DNA from: Paenibacillus_V sp046244365
Lineage (GTDB): Bacteria; Bacillota; Bacilli; Paenibacillales; NBRC-103111
NCBI RefSeq assembly: GCF_046244365.1
Contig: NZ_CP176395.1
Location: forward strand, 5,642,001-5,706,000
Direction of reading: 5' to 3'
Length of the DNA stretch: 64,000 nt
Shown here: piece by piece, positions 16,101 to 23,925 of the stretch
Position numbering within the stretch: the stretch's first letter is position 1
How the letters are laid out: each line of letters opens with the position of its first letter
The notes under the pieces: generated by a model
The model's database searches: none
Told to the model about the DNA's origin: nothing
Seen by the model: only the letters and a program-made list of their open reading frames with translations
Made by a program: the position numbers and the translations under genes

Positions 16101-18335
16101 CTAAGCCTGTTTCTCCGGCTTGGCGGCCAGCTGCTCGGTCGGATATTCGATCCTCGAATGAAAGATGCCGAGCAGCGTTTCCTTAAGCGCTTTGCCGACG
16201 GTGTCCAGCTCCTTGAGCGTCAAGTCGCATTCATTGAACTGTCCGTCGTCAAGCCGGTCCTTGATGATTTTGCGCACCATCGAATCGATCTGCTCGATCG
16301 TCGGGCTGCGCAGCGAGCGGACGGCCGCTTCGACACAATCCGCTATGCCGACGATCGCCGCTTCCTTCGATTGCGCCTTCGGACCCGGGTAGCGGAATTC
16401 CGCTTCCTCCACCGGCATATCATGATGCTCTCCCTGCTGCTGCTTCGCCTTGTGGTAAAAATATTTGAGCAGCGTCGTTCCATGATGCTGTTCCGCAATA
16501 TCGCGCAACGGCTTCGGAAGATTGTACTCTTTCAGCATCTCCACCCCGTCGCGCGCATGCGCGACAATAATCGACTTGCTCAAGCTCGGATCGATCAAGT
16601 CGTGGGGATTTTCCATGCCCATCTGATTTTCGATAAAATAATGCGGCCTTTTCGTTTTGCCGATATCGTGATAGTACGAACCGACCCGGCACAAAAGCCC
16701 GTTAGCTCCGATCGCCTCCGCCGCCGCTTCCGACAAATTGCCGACCATTACGCTATGGTGGTACGTGCCCGGCGTTTCCGTAAGCAGCTTGCGCAGCAGC
16801 GGCAGGTTCGGATTCGACAGCTCCACCAACTTAAGCGGCGACAAAATACCGAAAGCCGTTTCGAAGAACGGCAGAAGCCCGATCACCAGAACCGCGCTAA
16901 GCAAGCCGCCGGCTACCGCAAACGACAGCGAGAACGCCGTATCCCGCATCGTGTAGTGATTATCCAGCAAAATCAGCGCCACCACCGACAATCCCGAAGC
17001 AAGCGAAACCATGACGCCCGCCTTCAGAATGGAAGAACGCTGGCTCGCTTTTTGCAAGGCGAATACGGCCGTATAGCAAACGATCAGCGATACGAGCCCG
17101 TAACGGTAATCGAACAGCGTATCGGCATCGTTGTTATAAATAATGCTCGCCATGATGCTGATTAAAGCGGATGAGGCAAAAGCCAGCGGTGCGCTTAGCA
17201 ACACCATGATCAGCATGCTGCCGAGCGCCACGGGCGCTAGAAATCCGATATGCGGATACTCGAGATTTTGACCGAGCGCCACGACCCGCATCGACACCAG
17301 CGTAATGATGAAGATCAGCACCAGCATGAGCAGCTGCGCGTTGTTCGAGCTGATCGCCAGCTCGCTTTGGCGGACGAATATATACAGCCCCAGCACAAGC
17401 AACGTGCATAGCAGAATTAGTCCGATTTGCGGACCGTAATTCGTTTTATCCTTGAGCAGGCTTAAATCGCCGAGCTGCTTGTATAGCTGATCGGTAATAA
17501 GCTCTCCCTTGTTGACCAAGACATCGTTCTTGTTGATCAACACGGGTTTTGTATTTTCCCTTGCCTGCGCGCGCGCCTCATCGGTTCCTTTGGTATCCAA
17601 GAACTTGTTCGGCATGATGGCGAATCTCGCAATTTCCTGCACGAGCTCGCGCGACGTATTTTTGGTCAGCGTGGAAGAGTTGACTAGCTCGGTTACGCGC
17701 GCACGCGCCGTTGCGGCATCCGTATTCGCATCGTTCATCAGCCTGCCTACGATGTCTATCGTAACGGGCTCCATGTCCGCAAGCTCTTCCTTCGTCAGGC
17801 GGGGGAGCTTGTAAAGCGCTTCTTCCGGAATTTTGTATTGCTGGGATTCGAGCTGCGTTCGCATTTCCGAGATGAACGTATCGGAATACTGCCCGCCTGA
17901 CTGCGCGTTCTCGATCGCTTTGTTTACGTAATCGCTCAATACGGATGGGAATAAATCCCGATAAAGACTGACTTTAATATCGTATTTCATTTCCGCGTCG
18001 GCATTGTTCATTTCCAGCTTATCGTAGAGCGATTCAATCAGCAGGTTATGTTTGATGCCCGTAAACCGGTAAACCGGCTGCACCTTTAGGGCCGCTTCTT
18101 CCTTCGCTTTTTCGGTGGCGATGAAATTCTCGATCTGCCGGTTGGCGACGATCGTCTTCTCGCTGACCGTATTCGGCTTGATATCATAGGTTTGCGGCAG
18201 CACCTTGCCCGACAGGGAGCCGTAAAAAAATAAAGCCAGCGCAAGGAACAGAATAATCCGCATGCCTGCGCTGTACTTCCAACCGGTTAGCCGTTGATTC
18301 AGTTTTCCCTTGATCGACATTTCGTCTCGGATCAT
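16101..18335 (-). CDS. pgpH: 7TM-HD family phosphodiesterase PgpH (c-di-AMP hydrolase)
   Basis: 744 residues. An N-terminal membrane helix (MRIILFLALALFFYG) and an extracellular 7TMR-HDED domain (about 60-290) are followed by seven membrane helices (about 300-480). The cytosolic HD domain has the metal ligands TYHHSVMVGNLSEAAAEAIG, GSYYHDIGKTKRP and IAEQHHGTTLLKYFYHKA. In Listeria and Bacillus the family hydrolyses c-di-AMP to pApA, controlling potassium and cell-wall homeostasis. AGGAAGGG precedes the ATG at 18335; a second possible start is MSIKGKLN at 18320. It is followed by ybeY and preceded by phoH (22-base gap), one operon. Confidence 0.94.
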   Translation of the reverse strand: MIRDEMSIKGKLNQRLTGWKYSAGMRIILFLALALFFYGSLSGKVLPQTYDIKPNTVSEKTIVANRQIENFIATEKAKEEAALKVQPVYRFTGIKHNLLIESLYDKLEMNNADAEMKYDIKVSLYRDLFPSVLSDYVNKAIENAQSGGQYSDTFISEMRTQLESQQYKIPEEALYKLPRLTKEELADMEPVTIDIVGRLMNDANTDAATARARVTELVNSSTLTKNTSRELVQEIARFAIMPNKFLDTKGTDEARAQARENTKPVLINKNDVLVNKGELITDQLYKQLGDLSLLKDKTNYGPQIGLILLCTLLVLGLYIFVRQSELAISSNNAQLLMLVLIFIITLVSMRVVALGQNLEYPHIGFLAPVALGSMLIMVLLSAPLAFASSALISIMASIIYNNDADTLFDYRYGLVSLIVCYTAVFALQKASQRSSILKAGVMVSLASGLSVVALILLDNHYTMRDTAFSLSFAVAGGLLSAVLVIGLLPFFETAFGILSPLKLVELSNPNLPLLRKLLTETPGTYHHSVMVGNLSEAAAEAIGANGLLCRVGSYYHDIGKTKRPHYFIENQMGMENPHDLIDPSLSKSIIVAHARDGVEMLKEYNLPKPLRDIAEQHHGTTLLKYFYHKAKQQQGEHHDMPVEEAEFRYPGPKAQSKEAAIVGIADCVEAAVRSLRSPTIEQIDSMVRKIIKDRLDDGQFNECDLTLKELDTVGKALKETLLGIFHSRIEYPTEQLAAKPEKQA

Positions 18336-18357
18336 TTGGAACTTCAATCCCTTCCTA

Positions 18358-19329
18358 TTACCCGTGATTCTCCTTGTCCAGGTTGTAGGCAACGATAATT
18401 TTTTGCACCAAGGAATGACGAACGACGTCCTGCTCCGCGAAATATATGATGCCGATTTCCGGCACCTCGCGCAAAATGCGTTCCGCTTCAATCATTCCCG
18501 ATTTGACGCCTTTGGGAAGGTCGATTTGCGTGATGTCGCCCGTAATGACCATTTTCGAGCCGAAGCCGAGACGGGTCAAAAACATTTTCATTTGCTCGGG
18601 TGTCGTATTCTGCGCTTCGTCCAAAATAATAAAAGAATCGTCCAGCGTTCTTCCCCGCATATAAGCGAGCGGAGCGACTTCGATAAGCCCGCGTTCGAGC
18701 GATTTCGTCACTTGATCGGGCCCCAGAACATCGTTAAGTGCATCATACAACGGGCGCAAATAGGGGTCAACCTTTTCCTGCAGGTCGCCGGGCAAAAACC
18801 CTAGTTTTTCGCCAGCTTCCACCGCCGGCCGTGTGAGCACGATGCGCTTGACCTGCCCTTCCTTCAGTGCGGTAACGGCAAGAACGCAAGCCAAATACGT
18901 TTTGCCCGTGCCGGCCGGCCCGATGCCGAAAACGATATCTTTCTTGCGAATCGTCGACACATATTGCTTTTGTCCGATCGTTTTGACGCGAATCGGCTTG
19001 CCTTTGTTCGTGACGGCAATCTCGCCCTTGAACAATTCCAGCAGCTGGTCGGCCTTCATCTGCTTGGCCAACTCCAGCGCATAGGCGACATCCCGTTCGG
19101 ATAATACGTAGTTGTTGCGTACCAGCTCAAGCAGCACCTCAAAAAGCTGCTGCAGCCACTGGATGTCCGCGGCGCTGCCCTGGATGACGATTTCTTGTTC
19201 GCGCGAATAAATGCGCGCCTCGGTTTGCGCCTCGACCATTCTTAGAAAGTTGTCCTGCGGTCCGAACAGCGATTGCGCTTCGACGGCGTTCTTGAGCGGT
19301 ACTTTGATCACTTGTGCGTTTTCGATCAA
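18358..19329 (-). CDS. phoH: PhoH family ATPase
   Basis: 323 residues, cytosolic. Walker A is GPAGTGKTYLA and Walker B ILDEAQNTTPEQMKMFLTRLG; VITGDITQIDLPKG is the conserved sensor region. The N-terminal 100 residues include the small KH-like lead typical of PhoH. It is a predicted RNA-associated ATPase, usually next to ybeY, suggesting a role in rRNA or RNA quality control. The start is TTG (19329), 6 bases after the yqfD stop, with AAGGAG spanning the yqfD end; a nearby ATG is in another frame. Confidence 0.95.
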   Translation of the reverse strand: MIENAQVIKVPLKNAVEAQSLFGPQDNFLRMVEAQTEARIYSREQEIVIQGSAADIQWLQQLFEVLLELVRNNYVLSERDVAYALELAKQMKADQLLELFKGEIAVTNKGKPIRVKTIGQKQYVSTIRKKDIVFGIGPAGTGKTYLACVLAVTALKEGQVKRIVLTRPAVEAGEKLGFLPGDLQEKVDPYLRPLYDALNDVLGPDQVTKSLERGLIEVAPLAYMRGRTLDDSFIILDEAQNTTPEQMKMFLTRLGFGSKMVITGDITQIDLPKGVKSGMIEAERILREVPEIGIIYFAEQDVVRHSLVQKIIVAYNLDKENHG

Positions 19330-19335
19330 ACGGCC

Positions 19336-20535
19336 TCATTCTCCTTGTTGGACGATGGCTTTCTCCTCCATGATGTACTGCTCCAGTTCAAAAAGAGCTT
19401 CCATATAAACTTTACCATTCTCCGTCTTCTCATGCAAAATTTTTTGGTCGACGAGCCTCGAATCGGCCCCCGCATCGGCCAGCAGGTCCGCTACCGCCCG
19501 CTCCATGCCGACCCTGCGCGCAGAGGCCTGATCGAGCGATTGATCTTCGTAGGTCACCTGCATCCGCTTTTCCTTAAGCCAGCCGAACGGAAGCTTAAAA
19601 TTGCGGAAATGCAGCGTTTTCCGTTCCGATATGATTTCCTGCTGCTCAAAATTTTGCTGGTTGTAGCCGTACAGCTTAAGCCCGCGGCCGCCGATCATCA
19701 AGAAATCGCGCCGCTGCGTTTCCCCCGTATAAACCTTATGCGTCTGGACGAGCGGCACCTCGATTTGGGCGGTGTACCAGACGAGACCTTTTACTTTGCC
19801 GTTCGCGACGACCGTTTGCTGATGAACCTCGTCTCCGATTACGCCTGAAATAAGCACGTCCCCTTTTCGGACGACCGAATTCGGCTTGACGAGCGGTTTG
19901 CCTTTGTCCGCGAAAATTTGCGTAATGACGGCATTGTGCGTGGCCACCAGGTGGCGAGGGTTTTGCAGCTCCTTCTTCTCCGGCTGTTTGGACTCCACAA
20001 TTTTGATGATCAGCTGCGTGCCCTTTACCTCCACGCCGACCCATGATGTGCCGGGAAGCTTGCTGTGCAATCCGCGAGACAGCTCGTCCGACTCTTTTAA
20101 CCGGAATTTCCACTGAAAGGGACGGATCCCTTCGGATTTAGCCGCCTCAAGCACCTCGGTCGCCGTAAGTTTGTCGTTCCCCTCCACTTTGACCTGCCAA
20201 ACGACGGCGGACAGCAAGTACAAGCCCGCAATAAAGCAAATCAGCCCGGCGACGAACAGCTGCCGCGACCCCAGCCTGTCCACCAAAAAAGGCAAACCGT
20301 GCCGCGCTTTTATCCGAATGCGGCATCCCGTCGCCTTAAGCAAAGGCTTCATCCGGAAAAAATCGGCGACGGCGATGTTGAGCTCGGCCTCCTGCCGCCC
20401 TTTTGCCCGGATATCCCATACCGTCATTCTTTGTCCGACAGCCGCATTGATGAACGATTCCACCGCTTCCGGCTTACGCCCGTGCAGCTCTATCGCCACG
20501 TACCCTCTCATGTACAACAGCCATTTTGGTTGCAC
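19336..20535 (-). CDS. yqfD: Sporulation protein YqfD
   Basis: 399 residues. The conserved N-terminus is a soluble module of about 90 residues (GYVAIELHGRKPEAVESFINAA), followed by a membrane helix at about 90-112 (LFVAGLICFIAGLYLLSAVVW) and a long extracytoplasmic domain. It belongs to the YqfD/stage IV sporulation family of the mother-cell sigma-E regulon; the exact role is unclear. GTG start with AAAGGGTGAGGG upstream; an ATG eight codons later is also possible. Thirteen bases separate it from yqfC. Confidence 0.93.
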   Translation of the reverse strand: MQPKWLLYMRGYVAIELHGRKPEAVESFINAAVGQRMTVWDIRAKGRQEAELNIAVADFFRMKPLLKATGCRIRIKARHGLPFLVDRLGSRQLFVAGLICFIAGLYLLSAVVWQVKVEGNDKLTATEVLEAAKSEGIRPFQWKFRLKESDELSRGLHSKLPGTSWVGVEVKGTQLIIKIVESKQPEKKELQNPRHLVATHNAVITQIFADKGKPLVKPNSVVRKGDVLISGVIGDEVHQQTVVANGKVKGLVWYTAQIEVPLVQTHKVYTGETQRRDFLMIGGRGLKLYGYNQQNFEQQEIISERKTLHFRNFKLPFGWLKEKRMQVTYEDQSLDQASARRVGMERAVADLLADAGADSRLVDQKILHEKTENGKVYMEALFELEQYIMEEKAIVQQGE

Positions 20536-20548
20536 TGTCCCTCACCCT

Positions 20549-20827
20549 TTATTCGATATATTTGATATCGCTCACCAAGCCGTCTACGTACACCTCTTCG
20601 CTGTAGATGGCGCGGATGACAAGCTGCTTTCCGCGAATTTCCATTTCCCCTTTGGCCAGCCGAAGTCTCAACTGCTCATCCGAGAAGGCAATCACGCCCC
20701 GATGGTTTTCTATCAACAGCTGGTTGTTGCCTATCACCGTAATACGGGGAAGGTCGAGGGCGACGTCCTGAGGCACGTCGAACATTTTTGCGGTCCATAA
20801 GCCAAGCTTCCGTTTCAGCCGTCGCAT
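20549..20827 (-). CDS. yqfC: Sporulation protein YqfC
   Basis: 92 residues of the YabP/YqfC family: an opening basic segment (MRRLKRKLGLWTAKMFDVPQDVALDLPRITVIGNNQLLIENHRGV, residues 1-45) followed by beta-rich sequence with RGKQLVIRAI. YabP/YqfC proteins act in spore-coat or late sporulation functions in the mother cell. AGGAGGGG precedes the ATG. It forms an operon with yqfD, as in B. subtilis. Confidence 0.93.
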   Translation of the reverse strand: MRRLKRKLGLWTAKMFDVPQDVALDLPRITVIGNNQLLIENHRGVIAFSDEQLRLRLAKGEMEIRGKQLVIRAIYSEEVYVDGLVSDIKYIE

Positions 20828-20919
20828 GCCTGTAATCGTCCCCTCCTATCCGATAGTCCCGTTCGCCCGCTCGCAGCCGAAAAGCGCATCATGCCCGCAA
20901 GCATGAAGACCCTTTTACA

Positions 20920-20948
20920 CCCTATGCGGGTAATCTCCTTTTTATGAA
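20920..20948 (-). promoter_or_regulatory. Candidate sigma-E promoter of yqfCD
   Basis: On the minus strand, -35-like TTCATAA (20948-20942), a spacer of about 14 bases, and -10 CATAGGGT (20927-20920), resembling the sigma-E pattern (ATA-rich -35, CATACAxT -10). The family is under sigma-E in B. subtilis. Between it and yqfC lies a CCCGCA...TGCGGG inverted repeat without a T-run. Confidence 0.4.
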
Positions 20949-20981
20949 AATTCTGCGTACCGGGAACGCAATTTGCCGTCC

Positions 20982-21614
20982 CTACATATTCACGAGCATA
21001 TAGCCGAGGGGACTGTTGTCCGGGATCATATCCTGAAGGGAATACGCCGATATCGGAAAAAACGGAAACCCATAGTAGTAAGGCGTGATTTCGTACAATT
21101 GAAAATAAACGACGAGGGAACGGTCGGCGATATAAAAGTCCTGATCCGGACGTATTTTCGTGAAAGGCTGAAGTACGGGAATATTTCTGGCCTTGATCTG
21201 CTCCTGAATTTGCGCCGAAATACGGCCGACATAGTCGCTGCCCGGCTTGAACAGCTCGTTCAAGGCATACGCTTTCCCCGTGCGAATATCGAAGGTAAGC
21301 GACTTGAGCAGCGTCAGCCCATGCGCCATTTTTTCCGTATAGGCGTAGTTGCTGAGCGACACGCTGAAAATGCCCCGCTCGTTCGTTTTGATTTCGTACA
21401 AGCCGGTCATTTCGGTTTGCGCCGGATGCTCGTAATACCCTTGAAGCCGTATTAATTGCTGGACCTCCCGATCGATTCGCGAATTTATATGCTGCTGGAT
21501 GCCGGGCTGCTGCGGCATCACCACATTCGGATATTGGATATCGACCTTCGGACGTTTAATGTGCATCGTCCGCACTTGCACAGGCAGGTGATACGGCTCT
21601 GTCATCGGGATCAT
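20982..21614 (-). CDS. DUF3298 (RsiV C-terminal-like) domain protein
   Basis: 210 residues, no signal peptide or membrane helix. The sequence matches the DUF4163-DUF3298 layout of the extracellular part of anti-sigma factor RsiV: YPNVVMPQQPGIQQHINSRI, then FSVSLSNYAY, HGLTLLKSLTFDIRTGKAY, and DFYIADRSLVVYFQLYEITPYYYGFP. The N-terminal anti-sigma and membrane parts of RsiV are missing, so it is not itself an anti-sigma factor; its role and location are unknown. Stand-alone copies are common in Paenibacillus. The gene is monocistronic: a terminator and repeat copy B lie upstream, and the yqfC promoter region lies downstream. Confidence 0.8.
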   Translation of the reverse strand: MIPMTEPYHLPVQVRTMHIKRPKVDIQYPNVVMPQQPGIQQHINSRIDREVQQLIRLQGYYEHPAQTEMTGLYEIKTNERGIFSVSLSNYAYTEKMAHGLTLLKSLTFDIRTGKAYALNELFKPGSDYVGRISAQIQEQIKARNIPVLQPFTKIRPDQDFYIADRSLVVYFQLYEITPYYYGFPFFPISAYSLQDMIPDNSPLGYMLVNM

Positions 21615-21700
21615 CCTCTCCCTTATTGCCTATATGGGCATCGTATTCGCACTTGGGCGAAAAGGTCCCGGCAAAAACGAAGAATGCGCAAATATGCGCC

Positions 21701-21797
21701 CAACAAGGATAAACGGCTTCGCCATCCTTTTAGGGACAGTCGCGTTTACCGAGATTTAGAGCGACTTCCACGATATACTTGCTGATAAATAAAAAAA
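21701..21797 (+). repeat. Dispersed intergenic repeat, copy B
   Basis: AAGGA (21705-21709) with TCCTT (21725-21729), enclosing TAAAC and a GGC-TTC-GCC hairpin; GTTTA (21744-21748) is complementary to the enclosed TAAAC. It shares CCGAGATTTAGAGCGACTTC and GATATACTT with copy D, and ends in the A-run (21790-21797) that forms the T-run of the minus-strand terminator of the YhcH-family gene. Confidence 0.8.
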
Positions 21798-21828
21798 CAC
21801 CCGGACTCCAAAAGGAATCCGGGTGTTT
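21790..21828 (-). terminator. Intrinsic terminator of the YhcH-family gene
   Basis: On the minus strand AAACACCCGGATTCC pairs with GGAGTCCGGGTGTTT (one mismatch) across a short loop, followed by T residues. Confidence 0.88.
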
Positions 21829-21841
21829 GCATTCGGTTCGT

Positions 21842-22315
21842 TTACTCAAAAAGCGATCTTCTAATTTTTACGACGACCTTCCTGACTGTCGTACCTCCGT
21901 TATCGCTGCACCCTGGACGGTGAAGATCGTCCGGGAAGAAAACGGCGAACATGCCTGGCGCAAGCCGCAGCTCCATTTCCCCTTCGACGGTATCGTACAA
22001 CGCGTAATCGCTTTCCTCCAGCTTGTTCTCGATCGCGACGGTATCGTCCTGCTTGCGGCCGTAATAAATGATTTCATGGCCGTCAGCGACGAATTGGACA
22101 TCCACGTATTGCATATGCGATTCCGATTTCCGGTTTTCGCGTGTGACCGTATCCAACGCTTGGACGAGGGCAAACATATTGTCTCCGTCGATATCGTATC
22201 GGCCCAGCTCCGTTTCGTTCACGTTCAAGCCGCGGATATAGTCGATTGCCTGCCGCACGGGTGCGGGATAACTCGCTTTGTCGAGATCGTAGCTGCGTAA
22301 GTCGCCGAAAATCAT
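21842..22315 (-). CDS. YhcH/YjgK/YiaL family cupin protein (DUF386)
   Basis: 157 residues, a full-length DUF386 protein. Motifs are MIFGDL, HMQYVDVQFVADGHEIIYYG, MFAVFFPDDLHRPGC and VRKVVVKI at the C-terminus; the histidines and glutamate probably bind a metal. E. coli relatives are linked to sialic acid and other sugar-acid metabolism (anomerase or bulk sugar handling), but the activity here cannot be assigned. AGGTG precedes the ATG. It is transcribed alone, with its own terminator. Confidence 0.9.
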   Translation of the reverse strand: MIFGDLRSYDLDKASYPAPVRQAIDYIRGLNVNETELGRYDIDGDNMFALVQALDTVTRENRKSESHMQYVDVQFVADGHEIIYYGRKQDDTVAIENKLEESDYALYDTVEGEMELRLAPGMFAVFFPDDLHRPGCSDNGGTTVRKVVVKIRRSLFE

Positions 22316-22393
22316 GAAATCACCTGATCCTTCCGATTTTGAAATCGCATATATATGAAAACGGTACTGCCATAATAAGGCGCCTGCGAGGCG

Positions 22394-22801
22394 CTAACGC
22401 GGCCGATAAGGGCGCTTGGCGCGCGGGGCGCCCAGCACCTCCGCCCAGATGACGCCCTGCACGGCGTTGTCCAGCGTCAAGCGGACGTCGTCGCGCGGTT
22501 GCTGCGCCTCTTGATCGTTCTGCCGGGATACGTCGGCCTTCCCGGGCCGACCGGCACTAACGGCGGCGGCAGGCTTGGCGGAAACGTCCCGGCTCGACGC
22601 CTCGGAAGGCGGCTTCCTGCCCATCGAAGCGCTGGGCTCCCGCTTCTGCGACGGCCTCTCGTTGGCGGGCCCGCCAAACGACGGCATCCCTCGGCCGGAA
22701 GGCTGCGCCTTCCGCCGAGCCTTCGCCCACATCGTGAACAGCCCGATCGCCACAAATATGACGATATGCGCATTTTTCAGCAATAGATCGATCAAGTTCA
22801 T
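22394..22801 (-). CDS. Single-pass membrane protein with disordered middle and conserved C-terminal tail
   Basis: 135 residues. One N-terminal membrane helix (about 8-25, NAHIVIFVAIGLFTMWA) is followed by about 75 residues rich in Pro, Ser, Ala, Arg and Lys that look disordered, then a compact tail DNAVQGVIWAEVLGAPRAKRP. I do not recognise a named family. It lies immediately downstream of floA on the same strand (58-base gap), where B. subtilis has the small gene yqfB. AAAGGAAGGG precedes the ATG. It may be a FloA-associated membrane protein; that rests only on position. The middle region is markedly GC-rich. Confidence 0.72.
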   Translation of the reverse strand: MNLIDLLLKNAHIVIFVAIGLFTMWAKARRKAQPSGRGMPSFGGPANERPSQKREPSASMGRKPPSEASSRDVSAKPAAAVSAGRPGKADVSRQNDQEAQQPRDDVRLTLDNAVQGVIWAEVLGAPRAKRPYRPR

Positions 22802-22859
22802 GCTATCCCTTCCTTTCGGACGTTCGACGGCTTCGAAGATTTATACGATTCGTCCGGAT

Positions 22860-23849
22860 CTATTCCTTATCCGATTTCGGGTTATCGGACATTTTGCCGA
22901 TCGAAGAACGCATATTCGTATCGGCGTCGATGTTTTTCAGATTCAAATAATCCATGACTCCGATTTTGCCGGCGCGAAGCGATTCCGCCATCGCAAGCGG
23001 CACTTCGGATTCGGACTCCACAACCTTCGCGCGCATCTCGACGACGCGGGCTTTCATCTCCTGCTCCTGAGCGACGGCCATCGCGCGGCGTTCCTCGGCT
23101 TTCGCCTGGGCGATCCGTTTGTCGGCTTCGGCTTGCTCCGTTTGAAGCTGAGCTCCGATGTTCTTGCCTACGTCGACGTCGGCGATATCGATCGATAAAA
23201 TCTCGAACGCCGTACCGGCATCAAGCCCTTTGCCTAACACGGTACGGGAGATCAGATCCGGGTTTTCCAAGACGTCCTTGTGCGACTCGCTGGAGCCGAC
23301 GGTTGTAACGATCCCTTCCCCTACGCGGGCGATAACCGTTTCCTCTCCTGCGCCGCCGACGAGTCTGTCAATATTCGCGCGTACCGTCACGCGAGCGAGC
23401 ACTTTCACTTCGATGCCGTTTTTGGCGACCGCCGCGACGGTCGGCGTCTCGATGACGCGCGGATTTACGCTCATTTGAACAGCCAGCAGCACGTCGCGTC
23501 CTGCCAAATCGATGGCGGCCGCACGCTCGAAGCCGAGCGGAATGTTTGCGCGTTGCGCGGCGATCAGCGCATTAACGACCCGATCTACATTACCGCCCGC
23601 CAAAAAGTGACTCTCCAACTGATTGATGGTCAATCCGAGTCCGGCCTTCGTCGCTTTGATCATCGGATTGACGATCCGGCTCGGGATGACCCGCCGCAGC
23701 CGCATGGCCACAAGCGTAAATATACCGACGCGCACGCCGGAAGCGAGCGCGGAAATCCACAGCATGAACGGAAAAAACGTAAAAAACACGGATAGCACGA
23801 TGATCGCAAGCGCCACCAACAGCAACAGCGTAATCGTAGGATCCAACAT
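22860..23849 (-). CDS. floA: Flotillin-like protein FloA
   Basis: 329 residues. An N-terminal membrane hairpin (about 5-45) is followed by the SPFH-like domain (RLRRVIPSRIVNPMIKATKAGLGLTI, ARVTVRANIDRLVGGAGEETVIARVGEG) and a coiled coil rich in Glu-Ala (QTEQAEADKRIAQAKAEERRAMAVAQ). FloA scaffolds functional membrane microdomains and affects fluidity and signalling. AAAGGGG precedes the ATG. It follows the nfeD gene, its usual partner, by 76 bases. Confidence 0.96.
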   Translation of the reverse strand: MLDPTITLLLLVALAIIVLSVFFTFFPFMLWISALASGVRVGIFTLVAMRLRRVIPSRIVNPMIKATKAGLGLTINQLESHFLAGGNVDRVVNALIAAQRANIPLGFERAAAIDLAGRDVLLAVQMSVNPRVIETPTVAAVAKNGIEVKVLARVTVRANIDRLVGGAGEETVIARVGEGIVTTVGSSESHKDVLENPDLISRTVLGKGLDAGTAFEILSIDIADVDVGKNIGAQLQTEQAEADKRIAQAKAEERRAMAVAQEQEMKARVVEMRAKVVESESEVPLAMAESLRAGKIGVMDYLNLKNIDADTNMRSSIGKMSDNPKSDKE

Positions 23850-23925
23850 TTGAACAGCCCCTTTACTTTTTCATTATAAATGGTCATACCATATTACCGC
23901 AACCCCAGAACCGTTCGGTTTACGT

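Noticed and set aside
19139..19339. ATG-started frame overlapping the phoH start
   Set aside because: The ATG at 19339 is in a different frame from phoH and encodes an Arg-rich shadow; the TTG at 19329 gives the true PhoH N-terminus.
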